From: Nostoc carneum NIES-2107
GTDB taxonomy: Bacteria > Cyanobacteriota > Cyanobacteriia > Cyanobacteriales > Nostocaceae
Length of the DNA: 64,000 nt
Direction: 5' to 3'
Assembly (NCBI GenBank): GCA_002368155.1
Contig: AP018180.1
Span: forward strand, 5,625,978-5,689,977
The notes beneath the pieces are model-generated. The model was not told the origin of the DNA, made no database searches, and was given only the letters and a program-made list of their open reading frames with translations. Below, one piece after another: positions 54,518-63,915 of the stretch. Both the position numbers and the translations under genes were made by a program. Numbering within the stretch: position 1 is the stretch's first letter; each line of letters begins with the position of its first letter.

Positions 54518-56047
54518 ATGCCAGAAATACACCAATCAATTGCTCAGCACTACCACGAACGTACTAAATATGACCCTGAGACTCTGTCTGCAAAAAGCCA
54601 GAGGTTAGATTGGGCTAAGCAACCAGTACCGTTTAAAGAATACAGAATTGGCTCGTCTTTTGATCTCAAACCCTACATTCTCGAAAATACCCCAGTTCCT
54701 GACACTGTAAATGCTCAATGGTGGCAAAGAATTTCCCGGTTACTGTTTCGTAGTTATGGACTAACGGCGAAAATGCCTTCTATGGGCAGTGCCGTATATT
54801 TAAGATCAGCGCCTAGTGCGGGTGGTTTGTACCCAGCAGAGGTGTATATAGTTTCCAGAGGAACGGAATTCTTACCACCTGGGCTATATAACTACCAATG
54901 TCGGAGTCATTCGCTGATGCATTATTGGGAACGCGATGTGTGGACAGCTTTGCAAGAAGCTTGTCTTTGGCATCCTTCCTTAGAAAGTACGCAAATCGCC
55001 ATTGTCATTACTGCGGTATTTTACCGTTCTGCTTGGCGATATGAAGACCGTGCTTACCGCCGCATCTTTTTAGATACAGGACATTTATTAGGAAATATTG
55101 AGTTAGCGGCGGCGGTGAATGACTATCGTCCCCATTTAATTGGCGGTTTTGTAGATGAAGCTATCAACGATCTACTTTATATCGATCCGCAACAAGAAGG
55201 TGCGATCGCAGTTTTACCTCTGGCAGACTTATTAGATATCAAACAAAATTTACCACCCGGAAGAACAGCGCTACCTTCTGCTACCGAAACCGAATATCCT
55301 CACATTCCCGATGGTCATTTACTCAAATATTTTCATCGTCACACTCAAATTCAATCTGGTACAACTGGTAAACTCAATCTCCCAGCAGTTAAACAAGAAA
55401 AATCCCTTGAGGATAAATATAACTTCCCCTTCTGTCTCAAAATTCCCACAGCTACCACACCAATTGAGTGGGGGAATAAGCTAGTAGAACTGGAAAACAC
55501 CATGCACAAGCGCCGTTCTACCCGCGCTTACAGTGGTGAAGATATCACCTTTGATGAACTCAAAGCCTTACTCGATTTCACTTATCAATCGCAAAATTAC
55601 ATTTACCAAAGCTTAGATCCTGCTCCAGACTACTTTGACTTGAATTTAATTGAAACCTTTATTACTGTGTGTGGAGTCAAACGGCTAGAAGATGGCTGTT
55701 ACTATTACGCACCCAAAGCCCAGGAATTACGCCAAATTCGCTTTAAAAACTTCCGTAGAGAGTTACACTACCTTTGCTTAGGGCAAGATTTAGGGCGAGA
55801 TGCTGCAGCCGTAATATTTCATACCGCAGATCTGAAATCCGCGATCGCTCAATATGGCGATCGCGTTTACCGTTATTTACACATGGATGCTGGACATTTA
55901 GGGCAACGGCTGAATTTAGCTGCTACTCAACTCAATGTCGGCGTTAGCGGTATTGGAGGCTTTTTTGACGATCAAGTCAATGAGGTTTTGGGTATCCCTA
56001 CGGATGAGGCGGTTCTATACATTACCACTTTGGGAAGACCTCGTTAA
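54518..56047 (+). CDS. two-domain SagB/ThcOx-type nitroreductase-like oxidoreductase
   Basis: This 509-residue protein has two FMN-type nitroreductase-like halves. The first (about 40-245) has SAPSAGGLYPAEVYIVSRG and DTGHLLGNIELAAAVNDYRPHLIGGFVD; the second (about 325-509) has KRRSTRAYSGEDITFDELKALLDFTYQ and MDAGHLGQRLNLAATQLNVGVSGIGGFFDDQVNEVLGI. The paired layout is that of SagB-type dehydrogenases, which oxidise azolines to azoles in ribosomal peptides. Stand-alone cyanobacterial versions occur without such clusters, and no YcaO gene is near, so the role here is open. Confidence 0.87.
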   Translation: MPEIHQSIAQHYHERTKYDPETLSAKSQRLDWAKQPVPFKEYRIGSSFDLKPYILENTPVPDTVNAQWWQRISRLLFRSYGLTAKMPSMGSAVYLRSAPSAGGLYPAEVYIVSRGTEFLPPGLYNYQCRSHSLMHYWERDVWTALQEACLWHPSLESTQIAIVITAVFYRSAWRYEDRAYRRIFLDTGHLLGNIELAAAVNDYRPHLIGGFVDEAINDLLYIDPQQEGAIAVLPLADLLDIKQNLPPGRTALPSATETEYPHIPDGHLLKYFHRHTQIQSGTTGKLNLPAVKQEKSLEDKYNFPFCLKIPTATTPIEWGNKLVELENTMHKRRSTRAYSGEDITFDELKALLDFTYQSQNYIYQSLDPAPDYFDLNLIETFITVCGVKRLEDGCYYYAPKAQELRQIRFKNFRRELHYLCLGQDLGRDAAAVIFHTADLKSAIAQYGDRVYRYLHMDAGHLGQRLNLAATQLNVGVSGIGGFFDDQVNEVLGIPTDEAVLYITTLGRPR

Positions 56048-56134
56048 TCTTGACACCTTTTTGAAAGGTTTGGATGTGTTACGGCTTCTGCCCAACACAT
56101 CCTACATGATGCTGAAATTGTTCTACATAACTAG

Positions 56135-56303
56135 CGATCGCTCTCAATACTGCTCGGTTAAGGATTTTCAATTCGGAATTTGGTTTGGGGAAAAGGTGTT
56201 CGCGTAGCGTCTCCGCAGGAGAAAGGGTAAGGGGAAAAGGTTTTTTCTTGGCCCTTTTACCCTTCCCCTTTTACCCTTAACCGACAAGTATTGCGATCGC
56301 TCT
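56135..56303. repeat. MITE-like element, family D, copy 3, with 10-bp flanking repeat and a nested palindrome
   Basis: The element (56146-56293) begins CAATACTGCTCGGTTAAG and ends CCGACAAGTATTG. Direct repeats CGATCGCTCT at 56136-56145 and 56294-56303 flank it; both are part of a HIP1 site. Inside lies an extra segment with GCGTAGCGTCTCCGC (about 56204-56218) that other copies lack, so a second small palindrome has inserted into it. Confidence 0.85.
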
Positions 56304-56391
56304 TCATTGACGCTGCAATTAATTAGAATTCCGTTACAAAAATTTACTATTAACTGCTAGTAATTTTGTAGGGATAGTATTATTTCTCTAA

Positions 56392-56592
56392 GTGACAATC
56401 TCATCTCTAGGACTCCTATTTGATTTTTGTGAAGCTAGAACACCGATTCTCTATTTGGCAACCCATAGTAACCTGCATTTCTCACAAGCAGGAGATATAG
56501 CAGATTTAGGTTGGTTTAAGCGCAGTGCAACCCAACATGGATCTGGAAAACTTCACCTATATTTTGGTGATAAATTTGGGAGTAAACAGTAG
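56392..56592 (+). pseudogene. gene fragment joined to a 20-bp IS630 terminus remnant
   Basis: At 56410-56429 the sequence GGACTCCTATTTGATTTTTG repeats the left terminal repeat of the IS630 element at 19298 base for base. Right after it an open frame reads YLATHSNLHFSQAGDIADL... and ends GKLHLYFGDKFGSKQ at 56592. It looks like the 3' end of a gene cut by a now-lost insertion. The family of the fragment was not recognised. Low confidence that it is expressed. Confidence 0.5.
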
Positions 56593-56788
56593 GGTGTAAT
56601 GAAGATTCTCGTTATCCCAATTCTCTCAATTCCCTGACAGATCCAAACGCAAAGACTCTTTTTTTATCTGATTTTGCTAATTTTTAATTTTGAATTTGTA
56701 TTATACATCTATTCCCAGCTTCGCTGTTCCCTACCTTCACATATAATTTCAGAAATAAAATAGATCAAATTTTGATATTCAAGCACTA

Positions 56789-58855
56789 ATGCTGTTACCT
56801 GATAATGAAAGGCAACGACTAGAATTACTCTATCAATATCGGATTTTAGATACCAAAAGAGAAGAGTTTTTTGATGAACTTACGCAGTTGGCTGCGGATT
56901 TATGTGAGATGCCAATTGCAATGATGAGTTTAGTCGATGCTGAACGTGAATGGTTTAAGTCTAAAGTTGGCATCAATCAAGCTGAAGTGCCGCGTAGATT
57001 AGCTTTTGGGAATTATACAATTCTCGAAAGTCAAAGATTGATGATTCCAGACATATTAGAAGATGAGCGATTTATCAAAAATCCACTTGTGACTTCTGAA
57101 CCTTATTGTCGCAGTTATCTAGGAGTGCCATTAATCGCTGCAGATGGTTTAGCTATAGGTAGCTTTTGTGTGATTGATATTGTACCTCGTCACTTCACTT
57201 TGCAACAGCAAGCAATCTTACAAAAATTAGCTAAACAAGTAGTGAGGGCTTTAGACTTACATCGAGAGAAAATTACTAATTATCAACAAAAAATGATTAA
57301 TCTCTTATTCCGCAATCATCCTAATCCCATGTGGGTATATGACGGCAAGACGCTAGATTTTTTAGATGTAAATGAAGCCGCCGTTATTCATTATGGCTAC
57401 TCTCGCAAAGAGTTATTAAGAATGCGTGTTACTGATATAGATTTATCAGAAGATGTGCCTTTATTACAGAAATGTTTAGTTCACAAAAATAGTAAATTTA
57501 GCTTTTCTGGAGAAGCTAAACACCGTCTCAAAGATGGCAATATGATTGATGTGGAAGTAGTTAAACACGCCATAGAATTTGATGGAAAATACGCGTGCTT
57601 AGTTTATAACCGAGATATTACAGAACGGAAAAAAACTGAACAGGCGATTAAAACTCAACTGGAACGAGAGCATTTGATGCGAACTGTTTCAGGGAGAATT
57701 CGCCACTCTTTGAATCTCCAAGATATACTCAATGCTACGGTAAAAGAGGTACGAGATATACTTCAAGTCGATCGGGTGATAGTTTTTCGCTTCGCCGCAG
57801 ATATGAGTGGTACAATTGTTGCCGAATCAGTAGAGAATGGCTGGACTGCTTGTATTGGTGTAGAGATAGAAGATACCTGTTTTCAAACAGGTACAGGATT
57901 GGAGTGTTATCAAGGCCGTAACAAAGCGATCGCTAATATTTACGAAGCCGGACTTACTGATTGCCATATTAGGATGTTAGAACAGTTTGAAGTCAAAGCA
58001 AGTTTAGTAGTACCAATTCTCTCGCAGGTAAGTGAGGAAAATCCTAGTGCTAGCCTCTGGGGTTTATTAATGGCACACCAATGTTCTCATCCTCGCAAAT
58101 GGGAAGAACATCAAATAGATTTACTCGAGCAACTGACTGTACCAATTGCGATCGCCATTCAACAATCTAGCATTTTACAGCAAGCTCAGATGGAAATTGC
58201 CCAGAGACAGCAAGCTGAAGTTAAGCTTAGAAGCGCATTGGCAGAAAAAGAAGTGTTGCTCAAAGAGATTCATCATCGAGTGAAAAATAATTTACAAATT
58301 GTCTCTAGCTTGTTGCAACTGCAATCTCAAACCCTCGACTCACCAGAAGCTATTAAAGTTCTTAGAGAAAGCCAAAATCGTATTGATTCTATTTCTTTAA
58401 TTCACAAAAACTTATATACAACACCAAATATCGGACAACTCGATGTTGCCGAATATATCGATAATTTAGCAACCAACTTGTTAATTTCTTATCAAATAGA
58501 ACCTGCCAAAATTAGTTTATCAACTTATATAGATGCAGTCAGCTTAAATATTGACCAAGCAATTGCTTGTGGCTTAATTATCAATGAATTAATCTCCAAC
58601 GCTCTTAAACACGCTTTTACTAACCAACAAGTAGGCAATATTATAATTAGCTTGCATAATCTCGGAGAGACGATAGAAATGTTAGTACAAGATGATGGTA
58701 TTGGCTTACCCAATGATTTTGATTTAATAAATACTAACTCACTAGGTCTTTCGTTAGTCTATGATTTAGCCACTGCTCAGTTAGAAGGAACAATTACTGT
58801 AGACAATGCTCGAGGAACGCTTTTCAAAATCCAATTTCCACAATTAACTTTATAG
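56789..58855 (+). CDS. GAF-PAS-GAF sensor histidine kinase (HisKA_2 type)
   Basis: This 688-residue soluble sensor has an N-terminal GAF domain (residues 18-155), a PAS domain (about 168-283; MWVYDGKTLDFLDVNEAAVIHYGYSRKELL), a second phytochrome-like GAF (about 300-460, with CIGVEIEDTCFQ and a Cys-Tyr near the usual chromophore site), and a HisKA_2 kinase (KEIHHRVKNNLQIVSSLLQLQSQ, then DDGIGLP in the HATPase). The GAF lacks a clear bilin-binding Cys-His pair. The receiver-kinase gene starts 13 bases downstream, so the two are an operon and probably one pathway. Confidence 0.93.
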   Translation: MLLPDNERQRLELLYQYRILDTKREEFFDELTQLAADLCEMPIAMMSLVDAEREWFKSKVGINQAEVPRRLAFGNYTILESQRLMIPDILEDERFIKNPLVTSEPYCRSYLGVPLIAADGLAIGSFCVIDIVPRHFTLQQQAILQKLAKQVVRALDLHREKITNYQQKMINLLFRNHPNPMWVYDGKTLDFLDVNEAAVIHYGYSRKELLRMRVTDIDLSEDVPLLQKCLVHKNSKFSFSGEAKHRLKDGNMIDVEVVKHAIEFDGKYACLVYNRDITERKKTEQAIKTQLEREHLMRTVSGRIRHSLNLQDILNATVKEVRDILQVDRVIVFRFAADMSGTIVAESVENGWTACIGVEIEDTCFQTGTGLECYQGRNKAIANIYEAGLTDCHIRMLEQFEVKASLVVPILSQVSEENPSASLWGLLMAHQCSHPRKWEEHQIDLLEQLTVPIAIAIQQSSILQQAQMEIAQRQQAEVKLRSALAEKEVLLKEIHHRVKNNLQIVSSLLQLQSQTLDSPEAIKVLRESQNRIDSISLIHKNLYTTPNIGQLDVAEYIDNLATNLLISYQIEPAKISLSTYIDAVSLNIDQAIACGLIINELISNALKHAFTNQQVGNIIISLHNLGETIEMLVQDDGIGLPNDFDLINTNSLGLSLVYDLATAQLEGTITVDNARGTLFKIQFPQLTL

Positions 58856-58868
58856 TAGTAAATCTCAA

Positions 58869-60389
58869 ATGGTTAATGTGAGGGTTTTAATCGTAGAAGA
58901 TGAAGTAATTGTGGCTAGAACTATTGCTAGCCAACTTAGTCAACTTGGTTATATTGTTACGGGTACAGCTTCTTCCGGGAATGTTGCCATTGCCAAGGCT
59001 TTAGAAACTAAGCCAGACATTGTGTTAATGGATATTATTCTCAAAGGAGAAATGGATGGTATTGCTGCCTCTAGTTATATCCGGGAACAATTAGATATAC
59101 CAGTAATTTTTCTCACTGCCTACGGCGATGCTCACACATTAGAACGGGCAAAAATTACTCAACCTTTTGGGTATATTGTTAAACCATTTACTATTAAAGA
59201 TTTACAAATAGCGATAGAAATAGCTTTATTAAAATATCAGCTAGAATGCGAACTCAGAGAGAATCGTGATCAATTAGCAACTTTGCTAAACTCTATGAAC
59301 GATGCCGTGATTGCTACTGACGATCGCGGAATTATCACATTTATGAATCCCGCCTCGGAAAAATTGACTGGCTGGTGTAAAGAAGAAGCATTAGGAAATG
59401 ATATCTCCAAAATTTTTCGGTTAATCGATGATGTGATTAACTCCACAATTGAAAACTCTGTAACCAGAGCGCTGCTTGAGCAAAGAGTTGTTTCTTCCGG
59501 AGATTATACTTCTTTGATTGCCAAAGATGGTAAAAAAATACCGATTGGCGATAAAGCTTCACCACTGATGCGAAGAGCAAATCAAATCAGTGGTGTAGTT
59601 TTGGTTTTTTGGGATCTCAGCGCTAAGCGGGAAACAGAATTGCTGAAGCAAGCTTTAGAAAAAGAACAAGAAGTTAATCGGCTGAAATCTTTATTTATCT
59701 CCACTGTCTCTCATGAATTCCGCAATCCCTTAACAGTAATACAAACTGCAGTTGAGTTGATTGATCTCAAGGGAGCAAATTTACCAGATGCCAAAAGAGC
59801 AACCTACGTCAAGCGCATTCTTACTGCTGTGCAAACTATGAAACATCTCATGGATGATGTACTCTTCATGGGTAGGGCTGAAGCTGGAAAACTTTTGTTT
59901 CATCCTGTTCCCCTAAACTTGCATAAATTCTGCCAAGAAATCATTGAAGAATTTGCAATTGTTGAAGGTAGCAGCCACGAATTTGTTTTTACTTGCGAAA
60001 GTCAAAATACCGATGCTGTAATGGATGAACGGCTCTTGCATTACATATTAGGCAATATACTTTCTAACGCTGTTAAATATTCGCCAGAAGGTGGCAGAAT
60101 CCAACTGCATCTCAACTGCGATTCTGTAAGAGGCATAGCTACTTTTGAAATTCAAGACCAAGGAATTGGCATTCCAGAAGCAGACTATAGTAAACTTTTT
60201 GAATCATTTTATCGAGCTTCTAATGTTAAATTAACCCAAGGAAACGGACTAGGTTTAGTAATTGTCAAAAGGTCAGTAGAAGCTCACAAAGGTCAAATCA
60301 GTTTCACCAGTCAAGTTGGCGTTGGTACTAAATTTACCGTGAATTTGCCGTTAAATCCTGAATTATCTTCAATGAATGAAAATGAGTAA
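58869..60389 (+). CDS. receiver-PAS-histidine kinase protein
   Basis: This 506-residue protein starts with a response-regulator receiver (Asp11, phospho-acceptor Asp55 in IVLMDIILKG, Lys in YIVKPF), then a PAS domain (LLNSMNDAVIATDDRGIITFMNPASEKLTGW), a HisKA region (FISTVSHEFRNPLTVIQTAVELI) and HATPase_c (NILSNAVKYSPEGG, QDQGIGIPEADY, GNGLGLVIVKR). Phosphotransfer from the preceding kinase to Asp55 could control its kinase. STRR sequence follows the stop. Confidence 0.94.
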   Translation: MVNVRVLIVEDEVIVARTIASQLSQLGYIVTGTASSGNVAIAKALETKPDIVLMDIILKGEMDGIAASSYIREQLDIPVIFLTAYGDAHTLERAKITQPFGYIVKPFTIKDLQIAIEIALLKYQLECELRENRDQLATLLNSMNDAVIATDDRGIITFMNPASEKLTGWCKEEALGNDISKIFRLIDDVINSTIENSVTRALLEQRVVSSGDYTSLIAKDGKKIPIGDKASPLMRRANQISGVVLVFWDLSAKRETELLKQALEKEQEVNRLKSLFISTVSHEFRNPLTVIQTAVELIDLKGANLPDAKRATYVKRILTAVQTMKHLMDDVLFMGRAEAGKLLFHPVPLNLHKFCQEIIEEFAIVEGSSHEFVFTCESQNTDAVMDERLLHYILGNILSNAVKYSPEGGRIQLHLNCDSVRGIATFEIQDQGIGIPEADYSKLFESFYRASNVKLTQGNGLGLVIVKRSVEAHKGQISFTSQVGVGTKFTVNLPLNPELSSMNENE

Positions 60390-60560
60390 TTGGTAATTGG
60401 TAATTGGTAATTGGTAATAGAAATCTCCCCCTTGCTCCCCTTCGGGTGAATCCTTCGGATACGCTACGCGAGCGCCAGTCGCTCATGGGGGAAACCCCCT
60501 TGGCGCTAGCCTCTCCCCTTGGGAGAAGACCGCGCTGGCTCACCTGCTCCCTGCCCCTGC
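60386..60560. repeat. STRR tract and imperfect palindromes
   Basis: GGTAATT heptads (60388-60418) are followed by palindromic bits: TTCGGGTGAATCCTTCGG, CGCTACGCGAGCGCC, GGGGGAAACCCCC, TCCCCTTGGGAGA. This blend is a common Nostocales intergenic repeat. It lies between convergent genes. Confidence 0.75.
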
Positions 60561-60580
60561 CTCCTCTGCCCCCTTGCCTA

Positions 60581-63175
60581 CTAAGGCTCCTGTGTCACAC
60601 CGCCCACGACTGGCTTCACATTCTCTCCCGAAAATGGATTGGTACCGCCACTCCAGTTAAAGTCACTAATGCGGAAGCTAATACCGCCTAATTGCAGTAC
60701 GGGATTGTAACGTAGGGTCAGCCCGTAGGTGCGGCGACTATATTCCAAAATATAATCAGTGCTACTTTCTCTACCTGTATCTAAGTTGACGGATGTTTGA
60801 AAACCTAAACGGAATGGGCCATAGATTTGCTGGGTAATTCCCGCACTCAACACTCTGTTGTCAACAGCACGATCAAAGAGGAAAGGCGATAATCCACTGT
60901 TGAAACCTTGGGAATAGGTAATATTGAAGGCGGTATAGTCAAAATAAGGGCGGGAAAAATGACCTATTTGCCCTTCTAAACCAATTGTACCGATGAGGGT
61001 ACTTTGGTTATCGCCGTTTGTGTAGTAACTAGTAGTGCCTGTAATACCAGCGATCGCTCGCAAGTAAGGTACCACGGGGTTGGGTGTGTATCTTAATCCC
61101 TCTGTAGCGGTGGGTGGTAATCCTTGCCCTTGCCACAGCAGCAAACCACCACTCAGAGCTGCGCTAGCTTGCAGACGACCGAGAGAAATGCGATCGTTGT
61201 CTCGATCCACAGCTAACAAGTCGAGTCTATCTGTATTGGCATTAATATATTGAGCGCCTGCTTGATAGCTCAGATTAATTCCGCTATTACCTAGAGGAAT
61301 AATTGGCGAACTCACCACACCGCCCAGGCTACTTTGCACGGTTTGATAGCCGAGTGTACCGTTATAAAGGCGATCGCGGTAGCTGTATTCTAAATTCAAG
61401 ATATGAGGATTTTGATCACCTAATTGCTGACGTAAACGCAGACTGGCTTTGAGGTTATCTTCTACTTTACTGAGGTTAAAACTGGTTAACTCTCCATTTC
61501 CCTCAATTACAGCTTTGGGATTCAAATTCACGCTCAGTCGGCTTCGGAGACCAAATAAGGCTCCTAAATCACCAGTGCCATCTTGTACGGCTTTTTGAGC
61601 AAAAAACTGCGGCGAAATTGTCCAGCGTGTTTTATCTGTACTTACAACATCAAAACCACGCTCAAGATACAACCCACCCCGCTGATCGCCATCAAAACCA
61701 GGAGAAACAATTGCAGGAGTTACTTCACGTTCCCGGCGGTCAATCCGCTGCTGATCGCGGGGAATACCCACCGCAAAGTTTTGATCGAAAACTAACCGTG
61801 CTCCCTGGCTTTTAACGTTATCTACTAAGGGCGATTCTCTAGTTAAAGTGACGTTAGATGCCCGTAAAACTAGTTCCGGGGGTGAAAAGGGGTCGTTAGT
61901 GATTCTGACATCTTGCGCTTGCCATCCACGGGGGTAAAAATCAATATTTTCCGCTTCAAAACGCAGTCGCTTTATTATACCGCCCGATGTTGGTGCGGGA
62001 ATATTGCTGGCACCGGATCTGCCGCCGACAGTGACATCAATTCCGCCAGGACTGTTGACATTAGAAACCGGTTGATTGGCACGAATGCGATCGCTCGGCG
62101 GACGCTGTGGCACTCCTCCAGCGGTCACATCTGTGGGTAAAAATGCCACATCTTGTTCCACTGTGGGCATATAAATCTCACCGCGGCCTTTTTGCAGTTG
62201 CCCACTATCTTGAATAAAGTTATATGTAAACCGTTGTCCTCGTAACACCTGATCGCCCCGTGTTAAGGCGACGTTACCCTCTCCCACGGCAATCAAGTTA
62301 TCTAAATTAATTTGTAGGCGATCGGCATCAACCACAGCCCCATCAAACCGGACTACCACATTCCCTTCCGCCGTCACAATCCGCCGTTGGTCGTCAAATA
62401 CTTGGCGATCGGAAATGACTTCTACAGTTCTCGGTCGAGGCGGTGTATTGGCAGGAGGAGTTGTATTTGCTGGTTGAGTTGGTTGTTGATTCGTGGTTTC
62501 ACCCTGAGGCGCTGTTGTGGGTGGGCTGGGGGTGGGAGGAGTTGGTGCAGGCGACGTAAATTCTATAGCTGAGGGTACTGCCGGGCCGTTTGTTGGGCTG
62601 CGAGACTTAAACTCAATCGTATTTTGTACGAGTTGCGGCGGTTGCTGGATGTTTTGGGCAACTGTTGTGGGTGCAGCTGGAGTCTTGCTAGGCTGTGCTA
62701 CTTGGGGCGTGGGGAATGAGCTTTGATTATTTGTAGCGGTAGGTGCAGGGAAGTTTTCCTTATTGATGGGGTGAGGTGCGATCGCATCTCCGATATTTAA
62801 GCGATCGCTCTCATTTTGCTGTGGGTAAGCAATGCCCATCGGCTCCCCTAATAACGCCGCACTCATTGGCGCATTCGGGGGCGAAAAGTCTGGTGGAACA
62901 GTTTTTGGTGGATTTGGTTGATTGAGATTTGGGGAAACTACTAATTTATCCCGTGTCAACTTGTTGGCATCGGGCTGAGGCTGAGATTTTTCCCCCACAG
63001 TTGAAGGCTGCGGCGTTGCTTGTTGCGGCTGGGATTTCTCTTGTTTTGACTGCGTACCAGTATCGGCTGCTACAGATAATTTGAACTTACTATCAATAGC
63101 AGATGCAGTAGGATTTGCAGGTTGTAACGCTTCCGCTACGGGAGGCAGGGCGGGAGGCAGGACGGGATGAAGCAT
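60581..63175 (-). CDS. DUF3769 LptD-like outer-membrane protein
   Basis: This 864-residue protein has a long Pro/Gln/Thr-rich N-terminal region (1-255), then an OstA/LptA-like segment (VEVISDRQVFDDQRRIVTAEGNVVVRFDGAVVDADRLQINLDN...LTRGDQVLRGQRFTYNF) and a beta-barrel-like C-terminal half with alternating Tyr/Gly-rich strands ending NPVLQLGGISFRISDFNWSGG. DUF3769 is the cyanobacterial LptD counterpart that inserts lipopolysaccharide in the outer membrane. The start MLHPVLPPALPP is typical of the family even though no signal peptide is obvious. Confidence 0.9.
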   Translation of the reverse strand: MLHPVLPPALPPVAEALQPANPTASAIDSKFKLSVAADTGTQSKQEKSQPQQATPQPSTVGEKSQPQPDANKLTRDKLVVSPNLNQPNPPKTVPPDFSPPNAPMSAALLGEPMGIAYPQQNESDRLNIGDAIAPHPINKENFPAPTATNNQSSFPTPQVAQPSKTPAAPTTVAQNIQQPPQLVQNTIEFKSRSPTNGPAVPSAIEFTSPAPTPPTPSPPTTAPQGETTNQQPTQPANTTPPANTPPRPRTVEVISDRQVFDDQRRIVTAEGNVVVRFDGAVVDADRLQINLDNLIAVGEGNVALTRGDQVLRGQRFTYNFIQDSGQLQKGRGEIYMPTVEQDVAFLPTDVTAGGVPQRPPSDRIRANQPVSNVNSPGGIDVTVGGRSGASNIPAPTSGGIIKRLRFEAENIDFYPRGWQAQDVRITNDPFSPPELVLRASNVTLTRESPLVDNVKSQGARLVFDQNFAVGIPRDQQRIDRREREVTPAIVSPGFDGDQRGGLYLERGFDVVSTDKTRWTISPQFFAQKAVQDGTGDLGALFGLRSRLSVNLNPKAVIEGNGELTSFNLSKVEDNLKASLRLRQQLGDQNPHILNLEYSYRDRLYNGTLGYQTVQSSLGGVVSSPIIPLGNSGINLSYQAGAQYINANTDRLDLLAVDRDNDRISLGRLQASAALSGGLLLWQGQGLPPTATEGLRYTPNPVVPYLRAIAGITGTTSYYTNGDNQSTLIGTIGLEGQIGHFSRPYFDYTAFNITYSQGFNSGLSPFLFDRAVDNRVLSAGITQQIYGPFRLGFQTSVNLDTGRESSTDYILEYSRRTYGLTLRYNPVLQLGGISFRISDFNWSGGTNPFSGENVKPVVGGVTQEP

Positions 63176-63536
63176 ATTTCAGCACAATCAAGCAAACAAA
63201 TAGCCAATTAGTAGCCGGAAGGAGAATACACCTATTGCCTTCCGACTATGCCTTCTGCCTATTTGCAGCAAGCTGGCCGGAGATGGACACTTTTGCACTA
63301 CAAGAATCCGCCAGGAGGGTTTCCTGTTGGACAAAATTTAGGGTTCCCTCCTTTGTAGCAAATGCCGTTAGCTTTGACTATTCATTGATGTGTGTGGGTA
63401 GTGAGTGATTAACCTCAAAGCCAAACCTACAACATAGATTAGCCAACTGGCGTGGGGAACCCCATAAAAGCAAGTGTCCATAGCTTCTGGTGTCTTACGC
63501 CTTCCGGCAATCCTACGCGGATGAGCGATCGCGTTT
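63176..63536. other. intergenic region
   Basis: The 360 bases between the LptD-like gene and psbI contain repeats of CTTCCG/CCGGAA type and a HIP1 site near 63525. An open frame at 63115-63408 on the plus strand is a shadow. No gene was seen. Confidence 0.45.
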
Positions 63537-63653
63537 TTACTCGAAATCCCGACGACCGGGGTTACGAGCTGGATCGTTAGACAAGAATCCCAAAACGAAG
63601 ATAGTCACAAAGAAGGCAACAACAATATAAACAACGATTTTTAAAGTAAGCAT
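63537..63653 (-). CDS. psbI: photosystem II reaction center protein I
   Basis: This 38-residue thylakoid protein reads [20 protein letters not shown] then [18 protein letters not shown]. It is PsbI, a single-helix subunit at the periphery of the PSII core that stabilises CP43 and dimer assembly. The membrane helix covers residues 4-24 and the positively charged tail faces the stroma. GGAG lies about 13 bases upstream of the ATG (63653). Confidence 0.96.
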   Translation of the reverse strand: MLTLKIVVYIVVAFFVTIFVLGFLSNDPARNPGRRDFE

Positions 63654-63915
63654 CAGAGATATCTCCAAAAGGTATGAGAAACAGCAAATCTCTCTCTCGG
63701 TATCTGCTATGCAGAAAAGATAGCTCCTTTATATTACCCAAATCTCGTACCTTTTTTGGAGGACTCTATTGAGACAGGTCGAGTATTTGTTTTTGCTGTT
63801 GTTGTCTATCTATCTTTGAGATATTCCCAATCAAGAACTTGTGGACTCGCTACTCTTGTGACGTTGGCTCACGGTTTAGGTTTCCAGTTGTAGACAAAAA
63901 AGTTGTTTGGTGTTG

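Noticed and set aside
63720..63780. psbI promoter with TAATAT as -10
   Set aside because: The -10-like hexamer is present on the minus strand, but no convincing -35 at proper spacing; not listed as a feature.
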